Shown here: piece after piece, positions 8,463-17,104 of the stretch | Layout of the letters: each line of letters starts with the position of its first letter | Numbering within the stretch: the stretch's first letter is position 1 | Program-made: the position numbers and the translations under genes | Notes under the pieces: generated by a model | Told to the model about the DNA's origin: nothing | The model's database searches: none | Seen by the model: the letters and a program-made list of their open reading frames with translations, nothing else | NCBI GenBank assembly: GCA_963781305.1 | Contig: CAWAFL010000011.1 | Location: forward strand, 1,302,001 to 1,366,000 | Source of the DNA: DASXMT01 sp963781305 | GTDB lineage: Bacteria; Actinomycetota; Acidimicrobiia; Acidimicrobiales; RAAP-2 | Direction of reading: 5' to 3' | Length of the DNA: 64,000 nucleotides

Positions 8463-9752
8463 TCAGAGCGTGACCGACGTGCTCGACCGGTTCTTCACGG
8501 CCCGACGCAGGGCCTCGTTGGCGTTCTCGGGTAGGTCTTCCAGCGGCTGGGTCAGCTCGCCCATGGTGGGGCCGAACTTGTTCCCGAGCGGCGCCAGTGC
8601 TTTGAGGTCGAAGTCGTAGAGGGCGGCGGCATTCCCGCTCAGGATCTTGTGCATCTCCGTCGGCTCCAGATCGGAGAAGACGGCGCGCAGGTTCTCCCGG
8701 GAGAGGGGATAGGTGCCCTCGTCATGGGGATAGTCCGACCCCCACATCAGGCGGTCGGTCCCCAGGCGGTGACGGATGGCGGCATCGGCTTTCGTCGGCT
8801 GGGACATGCCCACCCAGCAGTTCTGCGCGAAGTACTCGCTGGCCGACTTGGGCAGCACGTGGTCCTGGTCGAAGCGCAGCTCACCCTGGGCGCCCGTGCC
8901 CCGGATCATGTTGAGCGTCCCGTCCAGCTGGTCGAGCATGGCGGGGATCCACGAAGCCCCCATCTCGGTCATGACGAACTTGAGCCGGGGGTGGCGCTCG
9001 AACACGCCCGAGAGTAGGAGGTGGACGAACGGTCGCTGCGAGTAGAACCCGACCTCGGTGATGTACATCACCATGGACAGGGGGCCCGATCCGTAGTCGG
9101 GGACCCCGATGCCCCCGTGGCAGTGGACCGGGATCTCGAGCTCTTCGCAGACGTTCCACAGCGGCTCGTAGTAGGGGTCGTACAGCGGCTTGACCCAGGT
9201 TACGTCGGGCGGGGGGTTGGGCAGCAGGACGCCGCCGCGCAGGCCGTGCTCCTTGATCCACCGCACATCCTCGATGGCGTCGTCGACGTCGTTGATGAAG
9301 ATCTGGCCGATCCCGGCCCGGCGCTCGGGAAACTCGTTGCACCAATCCACCAGCCAGCGGTTGTGGGCTCGGATGCCGGCCAGGCGGTGCTGGTAGTCCT
9401 CCGGAGGCGGTGGGGGAGCGAAGAGCACGAAGCTGGGAAAGAACGGCGGCACCGTGTTGGGGAACAGGACTTCGGCCACCACGCCGTCTGCCTCCTGTTG
9501 GCTGTTGCGCATCTCGTTGTCCCAGTTGCGCAGGCGCCGGTTGTCCCCCAGGTCCTTGAAGGGGTTCTTGTACTTGGCCCGCCATGCGTCGAAGTCCTCG
9601 AGGTAGGCGGGGTCGAGGTACTCCCGGTATGCCTTGTGGCTACCGCCGGCGTGGCAATCGGCCGAGATGATGGTGAGGTGCTCGCCGGCCTGGTTGCCGG
9701 TCCCGTTCTCATCGATCGCGCTGGACGGGCTTGGATCGGTGCTGATGGCCAT
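8463..9752 (-). CDS. Amidohydrolase_2 family metal-dependent hydrolase/decarboxylase
   Basis: A 429-residue TIM-barrel protein of the amidohydrolase_2 group, which includes ACMSD and resorcylate-type decarboxylases. Residues 29-33 read SADCH, so the usual first His of the HxH motif is replaced, as in many actinobacterial members. Later metal or substrate residues are seen in PVHCHGG and in the C-terminal WGSDYPHDEGTYP. The ATG at 9752 follows a perfect AAGGAGG; the longer frame is not needed. An operator-like palindrome lies 47 bp upstream, so the adjacent TetR protein probably controls it. Confidence 0.88.
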   Translation of the reverse strand: MAISTDPSPSSAIDENGTGNQAGEHLTIISADCHAGGSHKAYREYLDPAYLEDFDAWRAKYKNPFKDLGDNRRLRNWDNEMRNSQQEADGVVAEVLFPNTVPPFFPSFVLFAPPPPPEDYQHRLAGIRAHNRWLVDWCNEFPERRAGIGQIFINDVDDAIEDVRWIKEHGLRGGVLLPNPPPDVTWVKPLYDPYYEPLWNVCEELEIPVHCHGGIGVPDYGSGPLSMVMYITEVGFYSQRPFVHLLLSGVFERHPRLKFVMTEMGASWIPAMLDQLDGTLNMIRGTGAQGELRFDQDHVLPKSASEYFAQNCWVGMSQPTKADAAIRHRLGTDRLMWGSDYPHDEGTYPLSRENLRAVFSDLEPTEMHKILSGNAAALYDFDLKALAPLGNKFGPTMGELTQPLEDLPENANEALRRAVKNRSSTSVTL

Positions 9753-9798
9753 GGGGTTCCTCCTTGGCTCGGTGTCGGTGGGGCCGCCGCCGGCCACT

Positions 9799-9817
9799 TC
9801 TAGAATCTAATTCTAGA
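9799..9817. promoter_or_regulatory. Perfect 19-bp palindrome, probable TetR operator (site 1)
   Basis: TCTAGAAT-CTA-ATTCTAGA, two 8-bp arms and a 3-bp centre. It lies between the TetR stop codon and the amidohydrolase start. A 14/17 match is found at 10555-10571 in the other spacer next to the TetR gene, which is what an autoregulated TetR operon would show. Binding itself is inferred. Confidence 0.7.
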
Positions 9818-9819
9818 TA

Positions 9820-10431
9820 CTAGTGCGTTCGGACCGCCCCCGGGGGCGGCGAGAAGATGAGGTCGATGGCCTGGAACACCGTCTCGTAGACCCGGGTGAT
9901 CTCGACCCGCTCCAGCGCCCAAGCGTGGAGCATGGATCCCATCACGATGGCGGCGATGCCGGTCACCGCCCTGGCCTCGGACAGGGGCAGGGTGTCGAGG
10001 GCGGTGGCGAAGGTGGACTGGTTGTGGTCGCTGAACACGGAGAACATCTCGCGGGCATGGGGATCGGTGGAGTTCTCCAGCACGATCTCCAGTCGCAGGA
10101 ATTGCGGCCGCCGCTCGAAGGCGCGGATCACCCGACCGAACAAGTCCTTGAGTCGGTCCTGGCTCGTCTGTCCGCTCAGGGGTCTGCGGGCAATGGTGTT
10201 GCGAAAGGAGCTGGCCCAGTCCAACATGGCCGCGGCGTAGAGGTGCTCTTTGGAGCTGAAGTAGTGGTACATCGTCCCGAGGGCGACGTCGGCCCGCTCG
10301 GCCACGTCCCGTACGTGGATCGTGTCGTACTCGCCCTCCTCCAGCAGCTCCAGCGCGGCCAGCACGATGCGGTCCCTTCTCGCTCGTTGACCGGGACGGA
10401 GGGTGTCCGGATGTTCCATTTGGGTCGACAT
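9820..10431 (-). CDS. TetR family transcriptional regulator
   Basis: A 203-residue repressor. The N-terminal helix-turn-helix spans about residues 14-60, with the family pattern ILAALELLEEGEYDTIHVRDVAERADVALGTMYHYFSSKEHL-like recognition helix (TMYHYFSSKEHL). The C-terminal half is a ligand-binding helical domain; the ligand is unknown, though neighbours (enoyl-CoA hydratase, amidohydrolase) make an acyl-CoA or aromatic metabolite plausible. I start at the ATG at 10431; the upstream extension is Arg/Gly-rich and unlike the family. It is divergent from the enoyl-CoA hydratase, with one palindrome in each flanking spacer. Confidence 0.9.
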   Translation of the reverse strand: MSTQMEHPDTLRPGQRARRDRIVLAALELLEEGEYDTIHVRDVAERADVALGTMYHYFSSKEHLYAAAMLDWASSFRNTIARRPLSGQTSQDRLKDLFGRVIRAFERRPQFLRLEIVLENSTDPHAREMFSVFSDHNQSTFATALDTLPLSEARAVTGIAAIVMGSMLHAWALERVEITRVYETVFQAIDLIFSPPPGAVRTH

Positions 10432-10554
10432 CAGGAGGTTCCGCTCATGATCGCCATGGATGCTACCTGGACCCTTCCGTGTCGCCGAGCCGACCTCGCC
10501 CCCGCAGCCGTGTACGCTCCTGCTTCGCCACCAGGGGGGCCGTACCGTCGGCAA

Positions 10555-10571
10555 CTAGAGTCTGATTCTGG
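10555..10571. promoter_or_regulatory. Probable TetR operator (site 2)
   Basis: CTAGAGTCTGATTCTGG matches 14 of 17 positions of site 1 (three A-to-G changes). It lies in the 215-bp divergent spacer between the TetR gene and the enoyl-CoA hydratase, so it could control both. Confidence 0.55.
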
Positions 10572-10646
10572 TTTGGCCACGAAGCAACCGAGTCGATCCG
10601 GTCGCTTCATGCGAGCACTAACCGCAGATCGGACTAGGAGGCATCC

Positions 10647-11486
10647 ATGGCAGAGCAATTGGTCCTGACCGACGATCCATCCGAGGGGGTCAGGCGGATC
10701 ACGCTCAACCGACCGGAGAAGCGCAATGCCTTGAGCAACGCGCTTCGGGGCGAGTTGATCGAGGCGCTCCACGCAGCCGACGACGACGGCGACGTGCGGG
10801 TCACCATCGTCAGGGGAGCGGGGAAGTGCTTCTCCTCCGGCTACGACCTCGGCGGCGGCAACGAGGGCGTACCCCTTCCCTTTTTCACGTCCCAAGGGGA
10901 GGGCCAGTGGCCCCGGCATGTGACCGAGGGGTGGATGAGCATCTGGGACCTGGCCAAGCCGGTCATCGCCCAGGTGCACGGCTACTGCCTGGCCGGGGGG
11001 AGCGAGCTGGCCACCGGCTGTGACCTGGTGGTGGTGGCCGACGACGCACAGATCGGCTACCCGGCCGTCCGTTTCGGGGTGCCCGACATGCACTTCCATG
11101 CCTGGTTCATGGGCATGCGCACGGCCATGGACATGATGCTGACCGGCGACTCCATCTCGGGAACGGAGGCGGTGCGGCTGGGATGGGCCAACTACGCCTA
11201 CCCGGCCGAGGAGCTGGACGACAGGGTGGTGGCCTACGCCGAGCGCATCGCCATGATGCCCTCGGACCTGGTCCAGCTCAACAAGCGCCTGGTCCACCGG
11301 ACCATGGAGACCATGGGCCTGCGCACGGCCATCCGGTTGGGTACGGAGATCTGCGCCCTCGGCATCCACCAGCCCACCATGCGGAAGTTCGTGGCCGACA
11401 TCGGCACCAGCGGCCTGACCGGGACGCTGTCCAAGCGGGACGAGCGCTACGGCGACTACCGAACCGCCGAGGAGGCCTCGGACTAG
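10647..11486 (+). CDS. Enoyl-CoA hydratase/isomerase (crotonase family)
   Basis: A 279-residue crotonase-fold enzyme, close to family length. It has the N-terminal ITLNRPEKRNALS, the oxyanion-hole segment GKCFSSGYDLGG near residue 55-66, and the second oxyanion loop region GYCLAGGSELATGCDLVVVADDAQIGYP at about 112-139. The first catalytic Glu of classical hydratases falls in SELATGCDL; whether it hydrates or isomerises is uncertain. GGAGG lies 6 bp before the ATG. It faces the TetR gene and likely belongs to its regulon. Confidence 0.9.
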   Translation: MAEQLVLTDDPSEGVRRITLNRPEKRNALSNALRGELIEALHAADDDGDVRVTIVRGAGKCFSSGYDLGGGNEGVPLPFFTSQGEGQWPRHVTEGWMSIWDLAKPVIAQVHGYCLAGGSELATGCDLVVVADDAQIGYPAVRFGVPDMHFHAWFMGMRTAMDMMLTGDSISGTEAVRLGWANYAYPAEELDDRVVAYAERIAMMPSDLVQLNKRLVHRTMETMGLRTAIRLGTEICALGIHQPTMRKFVADIGTSGLTGTLSKRDERYGDYRTAEEASD

Positions 11487-11527
11487 CCGCCTCACCACAG
11501 CGGTCGATCGCCGCGTAGGTTTGGGGC

Positions 11528-12361
11528 ATGCGCTTCGCCTTCAAGACCGCTCCCCAACACACGACCTGGACCGACATGCTGGAGGTCTGGCGTGCGGCAG
11601 ACGACATCGATGTCTTCGAGTCCGGCTGGACGTTCGACCACTTCTACCCGATCTTCTCCGACACGACCGGACCGTGCCTGGAGGGCTGGACGACGCTGAT
11701 CGCACTGGCCCAGGCCACGAGCCGTCTCCGGCTCGGCACGCTGGTCACCGGCATCCACTATCGCCATCCCGCCGTTCTGGCCAACATGGCCGCCACGCTC
11801 GACATCATCTCCGAGGGACGGCTCGAGCTCGGGATCGGTGCCGGGTGGAACGAGCAGGAGTCCGGGGCCTACGGCATCGAGCTCGGTACGCCGCGCCAGC
11901 GCAGCGACCGCTTCGAGGAGGCATGCCAGGTGCTCATCGGCCTGCTCAGCCAGGAGACGACGACCTTCGCCGGCCGGTACTACCAGCTGGTCGATGCTCG
12001 GAACGAACCGAAGGGAGTGCAGCGGCCCCATCCTCCGATCTGCATCGGTGGCAGTGGAGAGCGGCGAACGCTGCTCACCGCGGCCCGGTTCGCCCAGCAC
12101 TGGAATTTCGTCGGCGGGACGCCCGACGAGTTCGCCCGAAAGCGTGAGGTCCTCCACTCGCATTGCCGCGACATCGGCCGCGACCCGGGCGAGATCCTGC
12201 TCTCCAGCCACGTCATGTACGACGGGGATGCTGCCGCCACCGCTGCGGCTGCAGCTGCCTTGGGCGACGTCGGCGTCGAATTGGGCATCGTGCACATCCG
12301 GCCGCCCCACACGCCGGCCGTTCTCGAACCGTTGGCCAAGGCATTGTCCGAATTGCGCTGA
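11528..12361 (+). CDS. LLM-class oxidoreductase, probably F420-dependent
   Basis: A 277-residue luciferase-fold protein of the short F420-type LLM subfamily: TLDIISEGRLELGIGAGWN at about 94-112, then PPICIGGSGERRTL near 172. It differs from the 1704-2564 paralogue mainly in the N-terminal substrate region (SGWTFDHFYPIFS). Cytosolic. It starts 41 bp after the enoyl-CoA hydratase on the same strand and is probably co-transcribed with it. Substrate unknown. Confidence 0.87.
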   Translation: MRFAFKTAPQHTTWTDMLEVWRAADDIDVFESGWTFDHFYPIFSDTTGPCLEGWTTLIALAQATSRLRLGTLVTGIHYRHPAVLANMAATLDIISEGRLELGIGAGWNEQESGAYGIELGTPRQRSDRFEEACQVLIGLLSQETTTFAGRYYQLVDARNEPKGVQRPHPPICIGGSGERRTLLTAARFAQHWNFVGGTPDEFARKREVLHSHCRDIGRDPGEILLSSHVMYDGDAAATAAAAAALGDVGVELGIVHIRPPHTPAVLEPLAKALSELR

Positions 12362-12368
12362 TTGAACC

Positions 12369-12412
12369 CTGACTGCGCCGACTGCGCTCGTGATCTCTGA
12401 CTGCCCTGACTG
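12369..12412. repeat. Short CTGACTG repeats after an LLM gene
   Basis: CTGACTGC at 12369-12376 and 12397-12404, with CGACTGC at 12379 and CTGACTG at 12406. Four close copies in 44 bp between the LLM gene and alkA. Function unknown; chance or slippage is possible. Confidence 0.4.
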
Positions 12413-12511
12413 AAGTGCCCGGCGAGGATCGATCCGTCGGGCAGGCGGGCCCGTGTCCACGATGTCGGATTTCCGCCAGCCTGGGTGTGGCCTCGGGGGC
12501 ATGCTGGAGAG

Positions 12512-14053
12512 ATGCATGAGGACATAGAGCAGTGCGTTCGGGCCGTCCAGTCCAAGGACGCCCGATTCGATGGTTGGTTCTTCACCGCCGTGGTCACCAC
12601 CGGCATCTATTGCCGACCCAGCTGTCCCGTGGTGCCCCCCAAGGCGGTGAACATGCGCTTCTATCCCAGCGCCGCCGCCGCACAACAGGCGGGATACCGG
12701 GCGTGCAAGCGGTGCCGGCCCGATGCCAGCCCGGGCTCGCCGGAGTGGAACCAGCGCGCCGACATGGTGGCCCGGGCCATGCGCCTGATCGCCGACGGCG
12801 TGGTCGACCGCGACGGCGTGCCTGGCCTCGCCGCCCGACTGGGCTACAGCACCCGCCAGGTGGAGCGCCATCTCCTGGCCGAGCTGGGGGCTGGTCCGCT
12901 GGCCTTGGCCCGCGCCCAACGGGCCCAGACGGCACGGGTGCTGATCGAGACGACCAGACTGCCCATGACCCAGGTGGCGTTGGCCGCGGGGTTCGCCAGC
13001 CTGCGCACGTTCAACGAAACCGTCCAGCAAGTCTTCGCCCTGTCACCCACCGAGCTGCGCGCCCGGGTCCCCGGCAGCGTGCCCGTTGCGCCCGGTTCGC
13101 TTTCGCTGCGCCTGCCCTTCCGGAAGCCGCTGTGCCCCGACAACCTGTTCGGCCACCTGGCCGCCACCGCCGTGCCCGGGGTGGAGGAGTGGCGTGACGG
13201 TGCGTACCGCCGCACCCTGCGCCTGCCCCACGGCCACGGCATCGTCGCCCTCCGGCCGACTCCCGACCACGTGGCCTGTCAGCTGCAGCTGGCCGACCTC
13301 CGCGATCTTCCCATTGCCATCAACCGGTGCCGACGCCTGCTCGATCTCGATGCCGACCCGGTTGCCGTCGACGATCTCTTGCGCGGTGATCCGGTGCTGG
13401 CCCCATTGGTCGACAAGAGCCCCGGTCGGCGCGTCCCCCGCACGGTCGACCCGGCCGAGTTCGCCCTCCGGGCCGTGATCGGCCAACAGGTCTCCACCGC
13501 CGCGGCCCGCACCCACGCCGCCCGGTTGGTCGTCACCCACGGTTCCCCCATTGATGACAGTGGGGGAGGCCTGACCCACCTGTTTCCCGAGCCCGCCGAC
13601 GTGGCCGACGTGGATCCCGAGACGCTGGCCATGCCCCGGTCCCGGCGCAGCGCGGTGCTGGGCTTGGCCCGCGCCCTGGCCGAGGGCCGGATCGACCTCA
13701 GCGCGGGCAACGACTGGCAAGAAGCCCGGGGCCAACTGGCGTCGCTCCGGGGCCTCGGGCCGTGGACGGTGGAGACCATCGCCATGCGGGCCCTCGGCGA
13801 CCCGGACGCGTTTCCCATCACCGACCTCGGGATCCGCTTCGGCGCCCGGGCAGTCGGTTTCGACGAGCGCGCCGCGCCGCTCATGGCCCGCGCCGACCGC
13901 TGGCGCCCCTGGCGCGCCTACGCCACCCAGTATCTGTGGGCCACAGGCGATCACGCCATCAACCGACTGCCGCCTGAACAAGACGCACCTGAAGACGCAC
14001 CCCCTGCTGCGCCTGTTCCGGCCGCCCATCTCGTCCCGGCCGGCCACCGATGA
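12512..14053 (+). CDS. alkA: Ada-type sensor fused to AlkA DNA-3-methyladenine glycosylase
   Basis: A 513-residue repair protein. Residues 1-75 are the Ada zinc domain with Cys34, Cys38, Cys65 and Cys68, the spacing of the Ada zinc site whose first Cys accepts methyl groups from phosphotriesters. An AraC-type DNA-binding domain follows (about 88-170, GVPGLAARLGYSTRQVERHL). The rest is the AlkA N-terminal domain and a HhH-GPD glycosylase (SLRGLGPWTVETIAMRALG, catalytic Asp near 438 in AFPITD). This Ada-AlkA fusion is common in actinobacteria and combines sensing, transcription control and base excision of alkylated purines. The ATG at 12512 replaces an upstream GTG. Its stop overlaps the ogt start (ATGA). 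Confidence 0.93.
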   Translation: MHEDIEQCVRAVQSKDARFDGWFFTAVVTTGIYCRPSCPVVPPKAVNMRFYPSAAAAQQAGYRACKRCRPDASPGSPEWNQRADMVARAMRLIADGVVDRDGVPGLAARLGYSTRQVERHLLAELGAGPLALARAQRAQTARVLIETTRLPMTQVALAAGFASLRTFNETVQQVFALSPTELRARVPGSVPVAPGSLSLRLPFRKPLCPDNLFGHLAATAVPGVEEWRDGAYRRTLRLPHGHGIVALRPTPDHVACQLQLADLRDLPIAINRCRRLLDLDADPVAVDDLLRGDPVLAPLVDKSPGRRVPRTVDPAEFALRAVIGQQVSTAAARTHAARLVVTHGSPIDDSGGGLTHLFPEPADVADVDPETLAMPRSRRSAVLGLARALAEGRIDLSAGNDWQEARGQLASLRGLGPWTVETIAMRALGDPDAFPITDLGIRFGARAVGFDERAAPLMARADRWRPWRAYATQYLWATGDHAINRLPPEQDAPEDAPPAAPVPAAHLVPAGHR

Positions 14054-14631
14054 CCGAGCGGGTGCACACGGTGATCGGCAGTCCGGTCGGTCCGCTCACC
14101 TTGGTGGCCACTGATGGCGCTTTGTGCGGGATCTATATGCACGAGCAGCGCCACCGGCCCGCGGCTGAGACCTTCGGGCTGCCCGACGTCACCTGGTTCA
14201 GCGACGTCATCGATCAGCTCCAGGGGTACTTCGATGGAAGCCGGGCCCGGTTCGAGGTGCCCATGGCTTTCGTCGGCACGGAGTTCCAACAGCGGGTCTG
14301 GACCGCGCTGTGCGACATCCCCTATGGCCACACCGTTTCTTACGGGCAACTAGCCGAGGCGATCGGGAACCCGGCGGCGTCGCGGGCGGTCGGTCTGGCC
14401 AACGGCCGAAATCCCATCAGCATCATCGTCCCCTGCCACCGCGTCGTCGGCTCCACCGGCGACCTCACCGGCTACGGGGGCGGCATCGAGCGCAAGCGGT
14501 TCCTCCTCGACTTCGAGCGAGAAGTCACCTCTGGGTGGCAGCCCTATGCGCGTGCATCCCCGGCCGCGGCCTCAGCGGCCAGGAATGCAAATGCCATGGC
14601 CGGGGCCAGCGTGCCGCCGGCGCCCGGATAG
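14050..14631 (+). CDS. ogt: Methylated-DNA--protein-cysteine methyltransferase
   Basis: Removes methyl groups from O6-methylguanine by transfer to its own Cys. The active motif PCHR with Cys129 and the helix-turn segment GTEFQQRVWTALCDIPYGHTVSYG are intact. It is translationally coupled to alkA by a 4-bp ATGA overlap, so the two repair activities are made together. The conserved domain ends near residue 162; the last ~30 residues are Ala/Pro-rich and lie over the 3' end of the opposite-strand flavoprotein gene, an 88-bp convergent overlap. Confidence 0.93.
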   Translation: MTERVHTVIGSPVGPLTLVATDGALCGIYMHEQRHRPAAETFGLPDVTWFSDVIDQLQGYFDGSRARFEVPMAFVGTEFQQRVWTALCDIPYGHTVSYGQLAEAIGNPAASRAVGLANGRNPISIIVPCHRVVGSTGDLTGYGGGIERKRFLLDFEREVTSGWQPYARASPAAASAARNANAMAGASVPPAPG

Positions 14632-16256
14632 GCGGGGCCCATCACCGACGAGGTCGTGTTGCCTGCTGCGTACAGGCCGGGGATGCGGACCCCAGTCTCG
14701 TCGAGCACCCGGCCGTCGTCGTCAGTGACCAACCCAGACTTGGTTCCGAGGTCTCCCGGTACGACGGGCACGGCGTAGTAGGGCGCCTTCTCTAGTGGAC
14801 CGAGTGACGGGTTGGGGACCGACCGGGGATCGGCGTAGTACCTGTCGTTGAGCGTGCGCCCGCGCCCGAAGTCGCCGTCGTCGCCGCTGCGGGCAATGGC
14901 GTTGAAGCGGTTGACCGTGCGAGACAGGGTCGCCGGGTCGATGCTCAACTGGCCGGCCAGTTCGTCCAAGGTGGCAGCCCGATGCAGCCACCCCCTCCCC
15001 GGTCGAAGCGCCTTGGGTAAGAATCGATCAGGCTGAACGGACCCTGGTTGAATCGGTCCGACGATGTAGCGCCGCCGGTACGTGGCGTCGAAGATCCACC
15101 AGGCGGGCACGCCCGCCCCCGAATCGTCGTCGGCTTCGAACATGGCCCGGCCGACGTCGCTGTAATTTGCCGCTTCGTTTGTGAACCGGTTCCCGTTCCG
15201 GTCGACGAAGAACCCATGGGGGAGACTCTTCTCGATGACCAACACCCATGCGGTCGGCTGCTCGGGTGGGACGATGGTCGGCGCCCACCAGGCCTCCCGC
15301 ATGAGATCAGCGTCGATTGCCCCTCCCGCTTCTTGACCGATGATGATGCCGTCACCGACGTTCCCGGCATGGCCGACCGTCCAGTTGGCCTGGGACGGAC
15401 CTCGAAGATACTGGTCCCGCATCTCCTGGCTCCGTTCGAAACCACCTGTGGCCATGAGCACTCCGGCTCTGGCCCGGACCCTGTACGGGCGGCCCCCCCG
15501 TGTGAGTTCGGCACCGACGACGCGCCCACCGTCGGTGACCAGGGACCGGATGGGGCACGATAACCACACCGGCACGTCCCGCTGCGTGAGCGAGAGACGC
15601 ATGCGGGACGCAAGGGCTTGGCCCATCGTCAGGTAGGGGTCGCGTCCGAGCCGTTTCCGTTCCGGGCGACGCTTGGCGTAGCGAACAAATCCCTTGAGAA
15701 GGCCGAGCTTGGGGCCTATGCCGGGCATGATGAGGTCGCGGGCCTCGGCGATGCCCATGAGGAACCTCCCAAAGACGAGTTCGCCGGGGTAAGGGGGGTG
15801 GAGTGTCCGAAAATCGGATCCGAGCAGGCTGCCGTCGAATGGCTCCGGCTCGAGCACGCGGCCTCCCGGCTTGGCTCCGGCCACATCCGTGTTGTAGTCG
15901 GGGTAGAGGGACAGTGGCTGCAAGCGGAGCTGTCCGTCCTCCTCGAAGGCATTGATCATTCGGTTGGCCGCTCGGACGAACGTCTGGAGCCGGCTCGTCT
16001 TGATCGTTCCGAAGGTAACGGCGCTGAGGTACTCAAGGGCATCGGCTTCGGAGTCGTCGATCCCGACGGCGGACATCTTGTCGTTCGCCGGGATCCACAG
16101 CGCCCCTGCGGACATGGCGGCCGAGCCACCCCACACGTCGCTCTTCTCGGTGACGATGACTTTCAGCCCCAGCTGGGCGCCCCGAAGCGCACCGGACAGT
16201 CCGGCCGCACCTGAGCCCAGGACGAGCAGGTCGGTTTCGTCGTTCCATTCGGCCAT
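14544..16256 (-). CDS. FAD-dependent oxidoreductase, 3-ketosteroid dehydrogenase (KstD)/fumarate reductase-like
   Basis: A 570-residue flavoprotein. The N-terminus has the FAD-binding fold (DLLVLGSGAAGLSGAL, residues 9-24) and VTEKSDVWGGSAAMSAGALWIP. The middle holds the FAD/substrate-domain region, and the C-terminus the second FAD contact (RIPGLYAAGNTTSSVMGPAYPGAGGTL). This layout and length match 3-ketosteroid delta-1-dehydrogenases and related cyclic-ketone desaturases; the exact substrate is not predictable. It is the last gene of the minus-strand unit that starts at 18151, 80 bp behind the SDR. GAGAGG precedes the ATG. Confidence 0.88.
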   Translation of the reverse strand: MAEWNDETDLLVLGSGAAGLSGALRGAQLGLKVIVTEKSDVWGGSAAMSAGALWIPANDKMSAVGIDDSEADALEYLSAVTFGTIKTSRLQTFVRAANRMINAFEEDGQLRLQPLSLYPDYNTDVAGAKPGGRVLEPEPFDGSLLGSDFRTLHPPYPGELVFGRFLMGIAEARDLIMPGIGPKLGLLKGFVRYAKRRPERKRLGRDPYLTMGQALASRMRLSLTQRDVPVWLSCPIRSLVTDGGRVVGAELTRGGRPYRVRARAGVLMATGGFERSQEMRDQYLRGPSQANWTVGHAGNVGDGIIIGQEAGGAIDADLMREAWWAPTIVPPEQPTAWVLVIEKSLPHGFFVDRNGNRFTNEAANYSDVGRAMFEADDDSGAGVPAWWIFDATYRRRYIVGPIQPGSVQPDRFLPKALRPGRGWLHRAATLDELAGQLSIDPATLSRTVNRFNAIARSGDDGDFGRGRTLNDRYYADPRSVPNPSLGPLEKAPYYAVPVVPGDLGTKSGLVTDDDGRVLDETGVRIPGLYAAGNTTSSVMGPAYPGAGGTLAPAMAFAFLAAEAAAGDARA

Positions 16257-16336
16257 GAATGCCAGCCTCTCGGTCGGTGCTCGTGTCGGAGCGGGTGAAT
16301 TGTCAGGAGCGTGGTGTCAATAGACGGAGGTGGGTC

Positions 16337-17104
16337 TCAACGGACGTAGTCCTGGCCTCCATCCACGGGGAGAGTGACCCCGGTGATGTAGGCAGCGGAC
16401 GGCCCGCACAAGAAGGCAACCGCGGCACCGATGTCCGCCTCGCTGTCGCCCATCCGACCCAGCGGGATCTGACCCAGCATCTCTCGCTCGACTTCGGGAT
16501 TGGCCTCTACGAAACCCTGCATCGCCGGCGACATCGAGATAGGCAGAATGGCATTGACCCGGATGCCCGACGGTCCCCATTCGCAGGCTGCCGCTCGGGT
16601 TAGGGTGCGCACCGACTCTTTTACGGCCGCGTAGCATCCGAAGCCGACGAACGAGGGCCTGAGGGCCACCCCGGATCCGACGTTGACAATCGATCCTCCC
16701 CCTGCCAGGTAAGGATGGCAGGCGCGCATGAACCGCAGGGTGGCGAGCGGGCCGCTGCGGAAGCCGTATTCGAACGCTTCGTCCGTGACGTCGAGGAGAA
16801 GGCCTAGGGGTTGGGACACCGCGTTGTTCACCAAAATGTCGACCGTCCCGAACTCGCTCACGGCTCGCTCGACGCACCGGGCCACGTCATCGTCCGAGGC
16901 CACGTCACCTGCCACCGAGGAGGCTTTCCCATCCCGTTTCAGGATCTCTGCCTCGACTGCCTGGAGCTTGTCCATCGTCCGGCCGGTGAGAACCAGGTGG
17001 GCCCCATGGGCGGCCAGGGCCAAGGCGATTCCTCGCCCGACCCCTTGGCCGGCTCCGGTTACGATCGCCACCTTGCCCTCGAGATCGGGAGGTTCGGTGC
17101 CCAT
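16337..17104 (-). CDS. SDR family oxidoreductase
   Basis: A 255-residue short-chain dehydrogenase. NAD(P)-binding TGAGQGVG (about 15-22), NNAVSQP, active Ser in VNVGSGVA, and Tyr-x-x-x-Lys as CYAAVK are present, so the catalytic machinery is complete. It ends with ITGVTLPVDGGQDY, normal for the family. Its ATG shares the A of the preceding TGA (TGATG), so it is translationally coupled to the DapB-like gene upstream, an arrangement repeated by the pair at 38861-40695. Its frame is fused in the raw sequence to the DapB-like frame because of the frameshift described for that gene. Confidence 0.9.
   Translation of the reverse strand: MGTEPPDLEGKVAIVTGAGQGVGRGIALALAAHGAHLVLTGRTMDKLQAVEAEILKRDGKASSVAGDVASDDDVARCVERAVSEFGTVDILVNNAVSQPLGLLLDVTDEAFEYGFRSGPLATLRFMRACHPYLAGGGSIVNVGSGVALRPSFVGFGCYAAVKESVRTLTRAAACEWGPSGIRVNAILPISMSPAMQGFVEANPEVEREMLGQIPLGRMGDSEADIGAAVAFLCGPSAAYITGVTLPVDGGQDYVR

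Noticed and set aside
11492..13030. Long minus-strand frame opposite the LLM and alkA genes
   Set aside because: Composition is that of a GC-rich shadow; both plus-strand genes have clear domains.
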